From JBCBST01 sp039819115 (GTDB taxonomy: Bacteria > Bacteroidota > Rhodothermia > Balneolales > Balneolaceae), in NCBI GenBank assembly GCA_039819115.1, contig JBCBST010000018.1:1-37525 (forward strand): 37,525 nt of DNA, in the 5' to 3' direction. A program made the translations under genes and the position numbers. Shown here piece by piece: positions 1-8,156 of the stretch. Under the pieces are notes generated by a model. That model did no database searches, was not told the DNA's origin, and worked only from the letters and a program-made list of their open reading frames with translations. Each line of letters begins with the position of its first letter. The first letter of the stretch is position 1.

Positions 1-2
1 TG

Positions 3-155
3 GTTAACCTCGAGATTTTAGAACTCAAAAAGAACGGTGAGGTAATCGTAAAAGGTAATCTTTATCAAAATCGTATTCTTTCCGCTCAATACCATTTTGT
101 GTTGAGAAAAATCGACAAGGCATACACCGTTATCAGGACAGAATTTCCGAATTAA
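3..155 (+). CDS. C-terminal fragment of an unknown protein (5' end outside window)
   Basis: An open frame enters from the left edge and ends with TAA at 153-155, giving the last 50 residues of a protein. The fragment alternates charged and hydrophobic residues (for example GEVIVKGNLY and YHFVLRKIDKAYTVIR), which suggests beta-strands of a small domain. I do not recognise the family. The gene converges on the T9SS gene that ends at 273. The 117 bp between them (156-272) hold no clear gene and no strong terminator hairpin. Coding status rests on the open frame and protein-like composition only. Confidence 0.6.
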   Translation, partial: VNLEILELKKNGEVIVKGNLYQNRILSAQYHFVLRKIDKAYTVIRTEFPN

Positions 156-272
156 AAGGGGCTGGGAACCTGATTTCGGTTCAGAGAAGACTTCTGGAGT
201 GTTTGATGAGCACGACGAGCAGTTTTGTTCTTTTGAAGAAACTATAATTTACCCAGGTAACTTATGCTGATC

Positions 273-2171
273 CTATTTTACGAGTACCATTTTCTTTGTA
301 ATAGAATGCTCCTCAGAACTAAGTGTATAAAAATATAATCCAGATGGTAAATAACTTGCATTAAATAATGCAGTATGTGAACCTTTTGCAAAATACTGAC
401 GGTCAATTACTGTACTAACCAACTGTCCCAAGCTGTTATATACTCTCAAGTTAAGAGTAAGAGATTTAGATAACGTAAACTTGATGTTAGTTTGCGGGTT
501 GAATGGATTTGGATAAGCATGCTCAAGAGAAAAGACATCAGGTATTTGAACATCCTCATCTCTTTTACTCTCATTGCTGGTTATTGATGATTTTGGGCGG
601 ATCTCCAAAATTCGGTCACTGTAGAAATAGTAGTCTTCTGTGCTTTCAAAGAATTTGATATTCTGTTCCTCCTCAAACACTATTTCTTCAATGGAAGAAT
701 CATCAATAAAATAATATCTGTGATTCTCCGGACTATATACTACTGCTTGCTCATGTGAATTAATGTTTACAAGTAATAACTCAAAGGTTCCAAATGTTGT
801 TAACTGAAGAGAACCAGAGTTTTCTGAGAATGAATAAAGATTATTATTTCCAAATGTATCGGTCTTTATATAATAAATGGAGTTTCTTTCGATAGCATAA
901 TCAAATTCTCCATAGACGGTTTCGCTGCTATCAATTACAAATTCCTGGCCATCTATCATAGCAACTATATAATATTTTTCTGTAAGGCTGGAATATTCTG
1001 AAAAAACCAGGTTTTCGTCATACACTTTAGGTATGGAAAACGTTTTAGTTTTAGTTGAGTCTGTCAAAAGGAATGTTACTTCTTCCAGGTTTTTTACACG
1101 CAAAATTGATCTCTGATCATTGTCCTTAAAAACCTGGGCAAGGTTTCCAAAATCATCTATGCCATCATAGTCGTTTTGCCTGTTTGCAGCATTGATTTTT
1201 TCAGGATATACAAGTCGTTCACTGGCTTTTTGAATCACTCCTCTTATTGAAACAAATTCTCTGTTCTCAGAAAAGAAAAATCGTTGTAATCTAGGACTAA
1301 GGTTATACTCATCATCATCAAAAAAATGTGCAACCATTAGTCTTTCAGAATACCGAATTGCACCAAAGCCAACTATTACAGAATCGAATACTACTATGGG
1401 ATGTTCATCATTCAAATCCTCATCATTCATAAACTGACTTTTGGTTCTACCAACGATATCTAATGTATTCCTGTCATAGACTTGAAGGGCTTTATAAACA
1501 AAACGCAAATTCTCAAAGGAGTCTTCAGCCCTTACTATATACTTATCGCTGATGTCAATAACGTCAGATATTGCAAAGATATCTTTTGGTTTATAAATCA
1601 GTTCAAAGCTAAGAGTCTCCAGGTCTGATCCATCGTTTATTTGTAGTCTAAATGACTCAAACCCGCCACCTTCAAATGTGTTATAAAACGTATATGAGAT
1701 TGAATCTGATGAAGAAACAATTTGACCCATATTTTCTTTAGATATGTTGATGGTACAACCAAAATCACAGTAACCTGAAAAAGTGAGTGAATCGTTAACA
1801 ATAAAGGTTCTTGGAAAGGATTCATCATCCCTTATTCCATTTATCGATAGAAAAAAATCGGTTTTAACTTTTATCAAAAAAGATTCTTCTTCATATAGCC
1901 CGGAGACATTACGTACAAATATTGTGAGCAACTCATTTGTGAGTTCTTTACCAGGATCTAGATCTATTCCCGCCGTAAATAAACCGTTCTTAGAATCAAA
2001 CACCGGGATAATGCCTTTATACGAACTATAGCTTATAGAAACACTATCAATTGGTTCTTCTGATGCTATCCTGAATTCGAATTCCAGCCTGTTTTCCAGA
2101 ATGGAATGATCGAAATCAGATATGGAAATAGCCTGACTGAAAAGCGATAGTAATATCCCTGCAATTATCAT
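273..2171 (-). CDS. T9SS type A sorting domain-containing secreted protein
   Basis: This 632-residue protein is predicted to be exported by Sec and then delivered to the cell surface by the type IX secretion system. The N-terminus is a short hydrophobic signal (MIIAGILLSLFSQAIS). The last 81 residues (about 552-632) form a classic type A sorting domain: YPNPFNPQT, then LRVYNSLGQLV, LPSGLYFY and a terminal KKMVLVK. The middle shows repeated short beta-rich stretches with many Tyr, Phe, Asp and Glu, which could be a beta-propeller-like fold, but no enzyme motif is recognised. The ATG at 2171 is preceded by GAGGGA and an in-frame TAG lies just upstream. The gene follows the isocitrate dehydrogenase gene by 58 bp on the same strand. 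It is visibly richer in A+T than its neighbours. The cargo function is unknown. Confidence 0.88.
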   Translation of the reverse strand: MIIAGILLSLFSQAISISDFDHSILENRLEFEFRIASEEPIDSVSISYSSYKGIIPVFDSKNGLFTAGIDLDPGKELTNELLTIFVRNVSGLYEEESFLIKVKTDFFLSINGIRDDESFPRTFIVNDSLTFSGYCDFGCTINISKENMGQIVSSSDSISYTFYNTFEGGGFESFRLQINDGSDLETLSFELIYKPKDIFAISDVIDISDKYIVRAEDSFENLRFVYKALQVYDRNTLDIVGRTKSQFMNDEDLNDEHPIVVFDSVIVGFGAIRYSERLMVAHFFDDDEYNLSPRLQRFFFSENREFVSIRGVIQKASERLVYPEKINAANRQNDYDGIDDFGNLAQVFKDNDQRSILRVKNLEEVTFLLTDSTKTKTFSIPKVYDENLVFSEYSSLTEKYYIVAMIDGQEFVIDSSETVYGEFDYAIERNSIYYIKTDTFGNNNLYSFSENSGSLQLTTFGTFELLLVNINSHEQAVVYSPENHRYYFIDDSSIEEIVFEEEQNIKFFESTEDYYFYSDRILEIRPKSSITSNESKRDEDVQIPDVFSLEHAYPNPFNPQTNIKFTLSKSLTLNLRVYNSLGQLVSTVIDRQYFAKGSHTALFNASYLPSGLYFYTLSSEEHSITKKMVLVK

Positions 2172-2229
2172 CGATCCCTCATCCGTTTTACACTAGACCT
2201 GTCAAAAAGAAAAGGAATTACAGACAAAA

Positions 2230-4464
2230 CTATTGTAAAACTGTCGCTAAAATCTTATTCAGCGTCTTGCTCGGTCGCATTGCAGCATCAACCAAACCCG
2301 TTTCCGGTTTATAGTAACCGTTGATTTCAACGGGATCACCTTGTACGCCAATCAGTTCTTGGTTGATGGTGTCTTCATGTTCGACCATGGCTTGGTAAAT
2401 GGGCTTAAACTGATTAGCTAAGGTCGTGTTTTGAGTTTGGTCGGCCAGCGCTTTGGCCCAGTACATAGCCAGGTAAAAATGAGAACCCCGGTTATCAATA
2501 TGCCCAAGTTTACGGGCTGGAGATTTGTTGGTATCCAGGAATTCAGAGGTTGCTGTGTCGAGCGCTTCGCCCAGGAGGCTTGCAATAGCGTTATCGAAGG
2601 TTTTACCGAGATGCTCCAGGGAAACAGCCAGCGCAAGAAACTCACCAAGGGAATCCCAGCGCAGGTAGTTTTCCTTTACAAATTGCTGTACGTGCTTAGG
2701 CGCCGAACCTCCTGCACCGGTTTCAAATAACCCGCCTCCGTTCATCAAAGGCACAATGGAGAGCATTTTGGCTGAGGTGCCCAATTCCAGGATGGGGAAG
2801 AGGTCGGTAAGGTAATCCCGAAGCACATTACCGGTAACGGAGATGGTGTCTTTTCCCTCAATGATCCGCTCCAGGGAGAACTGTGTGGCGTCTACCGGAT
2901 TCAGGATACGGATATCCAAACCATCTGTATCCTGTTCTTCCAGGTACACTTGTACCTTTTTAATGAGTTCTGCATCGTGAGCGCGGGTTTCATCAAGCCA
3001 GAATACAGCCGGAGCGCCCGTATCTTTTGCTCTTGAAACGGCTAGTGTTACCCAGTTTCGTACCGGAGCGTCTTTCACCTGGCAGGCTCTCCAGATATCT
3101 CCGGTCTCTACTGGATGTTCCAGCAAGACGGTGTCGTTTGCATCAATGACCTGAACCTTTCCGTTTGCTTCTATTTCAAAGGTCTTATCGTGTGAGCCAT
3201 ACTCTTCCGCTTTCTGTGCCATCAATCCTACATTCGGAACAGAACCCATCTTGGATGGATCGAAGGCTCCATGCTTCTTGCAAAAATCAATAACGGTCTG
3301 GTATACCCCGGCATAGCTGCTATCCGGTATTACGGCTTTGGTATCCTGCGTTTGATCATCTTTATTCCACATACATCCGGAGGTTCGGATCATGGCAGGC
3401 ATAGAAGCATCAATAATCACATCAGAAGGAATATGAAGATTCGTAATCCCTTTATGCGAGTTTACCATGGCTAAATCAGGCCCACGATCATAGCAAGCCT
3501 GAATATCGGCTTCAATCATTGCTTTATCCTCAGCTGGAAGCTGCTCGATCTTAGCTAGTACATCGCCCAACCCATTATTTGCATCCACTCCCAACGCTTC
3601 GAATGTATCGGCATGTTTGGTAAATACGTCTGCAAAGAACACCTTCACTCCATGACCAAAAATTATGGGGTCTGATACTTTCATCATCGTTGCTTTCATA
3701 TGCAATGAGAACAAAACCCCTTTGCTTTTGGCATCGGCCACTTCCCGTTCCAGAAACTGAACCAGCGCTTGTTTACTCATAAAGGTAGCATCCAGAATTT
3801 CACCGGCCTGAAGTGCAATGTTTTCCTTTAAAAGGGTTTTGGTACCGTCTTCAGCAACGTGCTCTATACGAACAGTGGTTGCGTTGAGAAGGGTAACCGA
3901 CTGTTCATTAGACCGGAAGTCATGGGCACCCATTGTGGATACGTGGGAGTCGGACTCGGAGCTCCATGCTCCCATCGAATGAGGGTTTTTACGGGCGTAG
4001 GCTTTAACGGCTTTAGGCGCTCGCCGATCTGAATTACCTTCCCGAAGTACGGGATTAACAGCGCTTCCTTTTACCCGGTCATATCGTGCTTTGATATCCT
4101 GTTCGGCTTCTGTGGAAGGTTCTTCCGGGTAGTCGGGCAAGGCATATCCCTGTGCCTGGAGTTCGGCAATTGCTGTTTTCATCTGAGGGATAGAGGCGCT
4201 GATGTTGGGTAGCTTAATGATATTGGCAGCCGGTGTTTTGGCTAGTTCACCCAGCTCAGCAAGGTGATCGTCAACCCGTTGGGCTTCCGGTAAAAAATCG
4301 GGGAACTGGGAAATAATACGTCCTGCTAAAGAAATATCACGTGTTTCTACCTGTACCTGGGCAGCTTTGGTAAATGCCTCAACAATGGGTAGAAAAGAAT
4401 GAGTGGCTAAATAAGGTGCTTCGTCGGTGTAGGTATAAATGATTTTAGCTTGGTCTGATGCCAT
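2230..4464 (-). CDS. icd: Monomeric NADP-dependent isocitrate dehydrogenase
   Basis: The enzyme oxidatively decarboxylates isocitrate to 2-oxoglutarate with NADP in the TCA cycle, in the cytosol. The 744-residue length and sequence fit the monomeric IDH family (about 740 residues). Recognisable stretches include the start ASDQAKIIYTYTDEAPYLAT, a lysine/serine-rich segment around SMGAWSSESDSHVSTM, the region SLHMKATMMKVSDPIIFGH, and the C-terminal GSAPKHVQQFVKENYLRWDSLGE. I chose ATG at 4464. An upstream in-frame TTG at 4500 would add 12 residues (MLPVLTHYSKTI) not typical of the family. The gene is divergent from the EPS cluster. No regulatory signal could be assigned to it in the 195-bp divergent gap, which is largely occupied by operator O1 of the EPS genes. 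Confidence 0.95.
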   Translation of the reverse strand: MASDQAKIIYTYTDEAPYLATHSFLPIVEAFTKAAQVQVETRDISLAGRIISQFPDFLPEAQRVDDHLAELGELAKTPAANIIKLPNISASIPQMKTAIAELQAQGYALPDYPEEPSTEAEQDIKARYDRVKGSAVNPVLREGNSDRRAPKAVKAYARKNPHSMGAWSSESDSHVSTMGAHDFRSNEQSVTLLNATTVRIEHVAEDGTKTLLKENIALQAGEILDATFMSKQALVQFLEREVADAKSKGVLFSLHMKATMMKVSDPIIFGHGVKVFFADVFTKHADTFEALGVDANNGLGDVLAKIEQLPAEDKAMIEADIQACYDRGPDLAMVNSHKGITNLHIPSDVIIDASMPAMIRTSGCMWNKDDQTQDTKAVIPDSSYAGVYQTVIDFCKKHGAFDPSKMGSVPNVGLMAQKAEEYGSHDKTFEIEANGKVQVIDANDTVLLEHPVETGDIWRACQVKDAPVRNWVTLAVSRAKDTGAPAVFWLDETRAHDAELIKKVQVYLEEQDTDGLDIRILNPVDATQFSLERIIEGKDTISVTGNVLRDYLTDLFPILELGTSAKMLSIVPLMNGGGLFETGAGGSAPKHVQQFVKENYLRWDSLGEFLALAVSLEHLGKTFDNAIASLLGEALDTATSEFLDTNKSPARKLGHIDNRGSHFYLAMYWAKALADQTQNTTLANQFKPIYQAMVEHEDTINQELIGVQGDPVEINGYYKPETGLVDAAMRPSKTLNKILATVLQ

Positions 4465-4571
4465 TATAGTCTTCGAATAATGAGTTAAAACGGGCAACAA
4501 GTTTACTAAAAACTGACCTTATCTACAGCATACGGACGGAATTTATACCTGTTTATGGAGTGAGGAGAATA

Positions 4572-4658
4572 TTAAACGAGCTATCCACTCATTCATCCTT
4601 GGTTTTTCCTGTTTGATCGAAAACAGAGCTTAAGGCAATAGCTGATAGGGTATTCTTG
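4572..4658 (+). promoter_or_regulatory. O1: triple-repeat operator and promoter of the first EPS unit
   Basis: Three 8-bp repeats are TTAAACGA (4572), TTCATCCT (4592) and TTGATCGA (4613), spaced 20 and 21 bp. A TAnnTTTG-like box, TATTCTTG, lies at 4651, exactly 38 bp after the start of the third repeat. It has the same geometry as O2-O7 but the most degenerate first two repeats. No TTG -33 element is seen at the normal distance. The expected transcription start is near 4665, so it would fall downstream of the ATG at 4659 (see the next gene). It would drive the unit 4659-11854. Confidence 0.6.
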
Positions 4659-5405
4659 ATGCGAACTCAATACTCAGCTATGAAACGAACACTCGACATA
4701 TTGATCTCACTGGCCGCATTGGCCGTTCTTTCTCCCGTCCTTTTAGTGGTAATCATCGCGATGAAGCTGGAATCAAAAGGCCCTGTTTTTTATGTATCCA
4801 AGCGGGTGGGGCAGCACTACAAGATATTTGATCTGTACAAGTTCAGGACCATGTTTGTTAATGCCGATCAGAAACTGGATAGCCTCAAACATCTGAATCA
4901 ATACACCAGTGCTGATGAAGAAACCCCTGAAATGTGCTGTTCGTGTAACCGGGATAACCCGTGTTCCCCCGTTCTTTTTCATGACGGGCAGAGCATTTGT
5001 GAACGGCTATACATCCGCAGAAAGCAAAAAAGCACAACAGAAGCTTTCGTCAAGATTGTGAATGACCCACGTATCACCAAGGTAGGACGCTTTCTAAGGA
5101 ACACCAGTATCGATGAACTTCCTCAGCTCATTAATGTGCTGAAAGGGGATATGAGTGTGGTTGGAAACCGGCCGTTGCCGTTATACGAAGCTGAACAGCT
5201 TACCAGAGATAAGGCTTCTCTCCGTTTCGAAGCTCCTGCCGGGTTAACGGGTTTATGGCAGGTTACACAGCGAGGTAAAAGTGAAATCACCCCGCAGCAA
5301 CGAATTGAACTGGATAACACCTACGCAAAAAAGTACGGCGTTCTGTTCGATTTGAAAATCATCTTCATGACCATTCCAGCTCTATTCCAAAGTGAAAATG
5401 TATAA
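4659..5405 (+). CDS. Undecaprenyl-phosphate sugar phosphotransferase (monotopic phosphoglycosyl transferase)
   Basis: This enzyme starts EPS repeat-unit synthesis by moving a sugar-1-phosphate from a nucleotide sugar to undecaprenyl phosphate at the inner membrane. It is a 248-residue WcaJ/PglC-like catalytic domain. It has an N-terminal re-entrant hydrophobic helix (DILISLAALAVLSPVLLVVII), then FYVSKRVGQ, LYKFRTM, the PRITKVGRFLRNTSIDELPQL catalytic region and SVVGNRPL, followed by LTGLWQV. An insertion of about 40 residues between FRTM and PRIT carries five cysteines (CCSCNRDNPC and a later C). The start is uncertain: ATG 4659 has AGGG 8 bases upstream, but promoter box O1 ends at 4658, so ATG 4680 (MKRTLDI) may be the true start. 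The 3' end overlaps the next gene by 8 bp. Confidence 0.93.
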   Translation: MRTQYSAMKRTLDILISLAALAVLSPVLLVVIIAMKLESKGPVFYVSKRVGQHYKIFDLYKFRTMFVNADQKLDSLKHLNQYTSADEETPEMCCSCNRDNPCSPVLFHDGQSICERLYIRRKQKSTTEAFVKIVNDPRITKVGRFLRNTSIDELPQLINVLKGDMSVVGNRPLPLYEAEQLTRDKASLRFEAPAGLTGLWQVTQRGKSEITPQQRIELDNTYAKKYGVLFDLKIIFMTIPALFQSENV

Positions 5406-6078
5406 ACAACTGACCATATCAGCCTTTTTTCTGTTCGTGCTTTGCATGCATGTTACAGCCCAGGAATTCGATTACAATCACCATCGGAAGATGGCCGATT
5501 CACTGGCAGCACTTGCCTTATTGAATACACCTGAAATTGACCAGCAGAATTATGAGCTGGCTATAAGAGACGAAAAAATTAAACGGGAGAAACTAGGTTG
5601 GTTATCCAGCTTCAGGATGGGGCTTCAGTTTCTTTCGGTAAACCAGGATTTTGATAATGATGTAACCCGTGTAGGGGTGTTACCAACACTGGGTGTTTCC
5701 TTACAATTGGATTTCGAACGGTTTTTTACCACACCTTCGCGGATCAGAAGTGCCCGTCATGAATCACAAATCATCAAACTGGAGAAAACCCGGCTGGAGA
5801 ACGTGCGGGTGAATCAAATCACGTCCTTTTATTACGACTATGTGCTCTTGGTAGAACAAACTCAGGTTCGGTATACCACCCTACAAACCGTAAAAGAACA
5901 GGGTAAACTGATCGAAGAGCGATTCAGAAACGGGGAAACGGATCTGGACACCTATCTGAATTCTGTTAACTCCATCGATAATGCAACCGAAGCGTTTTAT
6001 GAGACCAAAATAGCAGCAGAGAAGATGCTCACACTACTTGAGAACGAACTTGGACTAAAAATAGGGAGCCTGAAATGA
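5398..6078 (+). CDS. Half-size TolC-like outer-membrane protein (single OEP repeat)
   Basis: This is a predicted outer-membrane or periplasmic component of polysaccharide export. It has 226 residues with a Sec signal (MYKQLTISAFFLFVLCMHVTAQ), then one outer-membrane-efflux-protein repeat: a helix around TPEIDQQNYELAIRDEKIKREK, a beta segment VLPTLGVSLQLDFERF, then long helices with RSARHESQIIKLEKTRLENVR, SFYYDYVLL and FRNGETDLDTYLNSVNSID. Ordinary TolC proteins contain two such repeats and exceed 400 residues, so this one covers only half. I chose ATG 5398 over GTG 5392. The 3' end overlaps the Wzc-like gene by ATGA. No Wza-type OPX gene is present in the window, so this protein may take that role. 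That role is inference. Confidence 0.7.
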   Translation: MYKQLTISAFFLFVLCMHVTAQEFDYNHHRKMADSLAALALLNTPEIDQQNYELAIRDEKIKREKLGWLSSFRMGLQFLSVNQDFDNDVTRVGVLPTLGVSLQLDFERFFTTPSRIRSARHESQIIKLEKTRLENVRVNQITSFYYDYVLLVEQTQVRYTTLQTVKEQGKLIEERFRNGETDLDTYLNSVNSIDNATEAFYETKIAAEKMLTLLENELGLKIGSLK

Positions 6079-8156
6079 GCTTAGTCATTCAAATTATCCG
6101 TCAGATCGGGAAGAAGTGGTACCTCTGGATCTTCCTTCCACTTATTGCAGCATGTATCGTGTTCTATGTAACCGGGAAAGACACCAAGCAATTTGTAAGT
6201 GAGTCTTCATTGTATCTAAACCTGCCTACAAACAAAGGGCTTAGCATCACCAACGAAGGGTTTAAGCAGCACGAAATATCAGCTTACATCCAGGATCTGA
6301 TTCATCACACCAAATCGAACAAATCGATGGAGTTTGTAAAGCTTTCTATACTGCAAGGGTATTTGAGAAAGGAGAATACACTGTTAAACGCGCCTGCAGA
6401 TGCATTTCCCTGGACCGATTCCCTTGCAGTAGTAGAACGAATTGATACTCTTTTTGCGGATCACACCATGCTGGATGTACGAAACGAACTGGATGCCACC
6501 ATCACTATTTTCCTGCGCGATCAGGGACTCACCAACGATTCCATTCGCGATCTATTCAATTTATACAGGGAAGGATCTTCAAACTATCTTCGATTAAAAG
6601 TAACCACCGGAGATCCCTTTGTATCATCCTATGTGGGAGAGAAGGTTATTGATGCCATGCTTCGGCTCAATAAAGAAATAAACCGAGGAAAACTGGAGGC
6701 TGATACCAAGCTTTTTGAAAAATTGGTAGCCCAGGCGAAAAAAGAACTGGACAAGAAAGTAGCTGATCTGGAGCGGTATAAAATCAGGAATAACGTCATC
6801 AATTTACCCGAGCATACCAAGGCTATTGTAAATCAGATGGTTCAACTGGAAGTGCAAAAAGCTGAGTTAATTGAGAAGCTTGCTTCAAAGCAAGAGGGTA
6901 TTCTCCAAATCGAAACCAAGCTGGATGTGAAGGATGAAATTCCTGTAGATCTGAGCAAAAATGAGCGCTTTATTGAGCTTCAGCAACGTATGCGACAGCT
7001 GGATCAGCAAACACCATCTGAGCTGCGGAAGGACGTTACCTTACGGCAAATTGAAGCAACCAGTCTGGAGTTAGGTAATCTTGTACAGGAATATGTAGGC
7101 GACGTACCCATTGATATCCGCCGGGCACGACAGGAATTGATCCAGCAATATCTGAACTACCAGGTAGAACTGGAAATGACCAAACAGCTGATTCCATTAG
7201 TGGAGGCAGAAATAGATCGTATCAGCGCATACGCGCGGACGTTTGCTCCCCTCGAATCGAATATTGGAACACTGGAAAGGGAAATTACCACGGCCCAGGA
7301 AACCTTTTTGATTTTAGTTAACAAGCTGAATCTGGCTAAAACCGTGGCGCAGGGTACGGGAGTAAATGAATTGGTGGTGATTGACTCGCCCGATGTTCCT
7401 TTGCTGCCCGTACCCTCAAAACGGAAAATCCTGATTGTGCTGGCTGCTTTATTGGTTTTTATCATCGTCATTGTTCTGATCGCTGCTATTGAATACCTGG
7501 ATGCTGGTATATGGTCGGCAAGGGATTTTAAGCAGATGTTTAATATCGAACCCTATGCCACGCTACCTGAGCTGTTGTCAGCCGAAGAAACGTCGGACGA
7601 AAAACTGACCCACTATCTGAATGTGTTGCATGTACAACAGGTAAAGTCGGTTGCCATTCAGGTTCATAACTATGCAGAATTTAACGAAAAGGAAGTGGTG
7701 CTTCTTTCATCTATGGCTGGTGAGGGTAAGCATCGCATGGCTACTCGTCTACATACCGAAATGGACCGTTTGGGATACAATACATCGGTACGTTGTGTGG
7801 ATGACTTTGAGGAGTCAGAAGAATTGATTGCCCTCGATGAAGAATCAACATCCCCGAAACTGAACATTACCATTCTGCCTCCTGCCGCACTGATTACATG
7901 CTGGAAGAAATGGCTGAAACCGGAAAAGATCTTTATCTGGATGTATCATTCAGGTCGCGCACCTATCAACTGCGATTCGTATGTACTGGACAGGATTTCT
8001 GAACACGATTCAATCACTATTCTGAATAACGTGCAACTGGATTACCTTGAAGACAGCGGGGTAGAAGTACAGCGCAACCGATCGCTCCTGAGAATCTGGA
8101 CCAAACGAATGCTGAATCTGCAGTTTAAAACAAAAACTCTTGAGGTGGCACGATGA
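6075..8156 (+). CDS. Wzz/Wzc-like polysaccharide co-polymerase with degenerate kinase domain
   Basis: This inner-membrane protein is likely to control chain length and export of the EPS. It has 693 residues: a first membrane segment near residues 14-32, a large periplasmic region with coiled coils (about 200-420), a second membrane segment near 450-475, and a C-terminal cytoplasmic ATPase-like domain. In the last domain the P-loop reads SSMAGEGKHRMA, with His553 where BY-kinases have Ser/Thr after Lys552. The usual Walker B IDTPP is replaced by IWMYHSGRAP, and there is no C-terminal tyrosine cluster. The domain therefore probably has no kinase activity. The start and stop overlap the neighbouring genes by ATGA, which indicates translational coupling. 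Confidence 0.87.
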   Translation: MSLVIQIIRQIGKKWYLWIFLPLIAACIVFYVTGKDTKQFVSESSLYLNLPTNKGLSITNEGFKQHEISAYIQDLIHHTKSNKSMEFVKLSILQGYLRKENTLLNAPADAFPWTDSLAVVERIDTLFADHTMLDVRNELDATITIFLRDQGLTNDSIRDLFNLYREGSSNYLRLKVTTGDPFVSSYVGEKVIDAMLRLNKEINRGKLEADTKLFEKLVAQAKKELDKKVADLERYKIRNNVINLPEHTKAIVNQMVQLEVQKAELIEKLASKQEGILQIETKLDVKDEIPVDLSKNERFIELQQRMRQLDQQTPSELRKDVTLRQIEATSLELGNLVQEYVGDVPIDIRRARQELIQQYLNYQVELEMTKQLIPLVEAEIDRISAYARTFAPLESNIGTLEREITTAQETFLILVNKLNLAKTVAQGTGVNELVVIDSPDVPLLPVPSKRKILIVLAALLVFIIVIVLIAAIEYLDAGIWSARDFKQMFNIEPYATLPELLSAEETSDEKLTHYLNVLHVQQVKSVAIQVHNYAEFNEKEVVLLSSMAGEGKHRMATRLHTEMDRLGYNTSVRCVDDFEESEELIALDEESTSPKLNITILPPAALITCWKKWLKPEKIFIWMYHSGRAPINCDSYVLDRISEHDSITILNNVQLDYLEDSGVEVQRNRSLLRIWTKRMLNLQFKTKTLEVAR

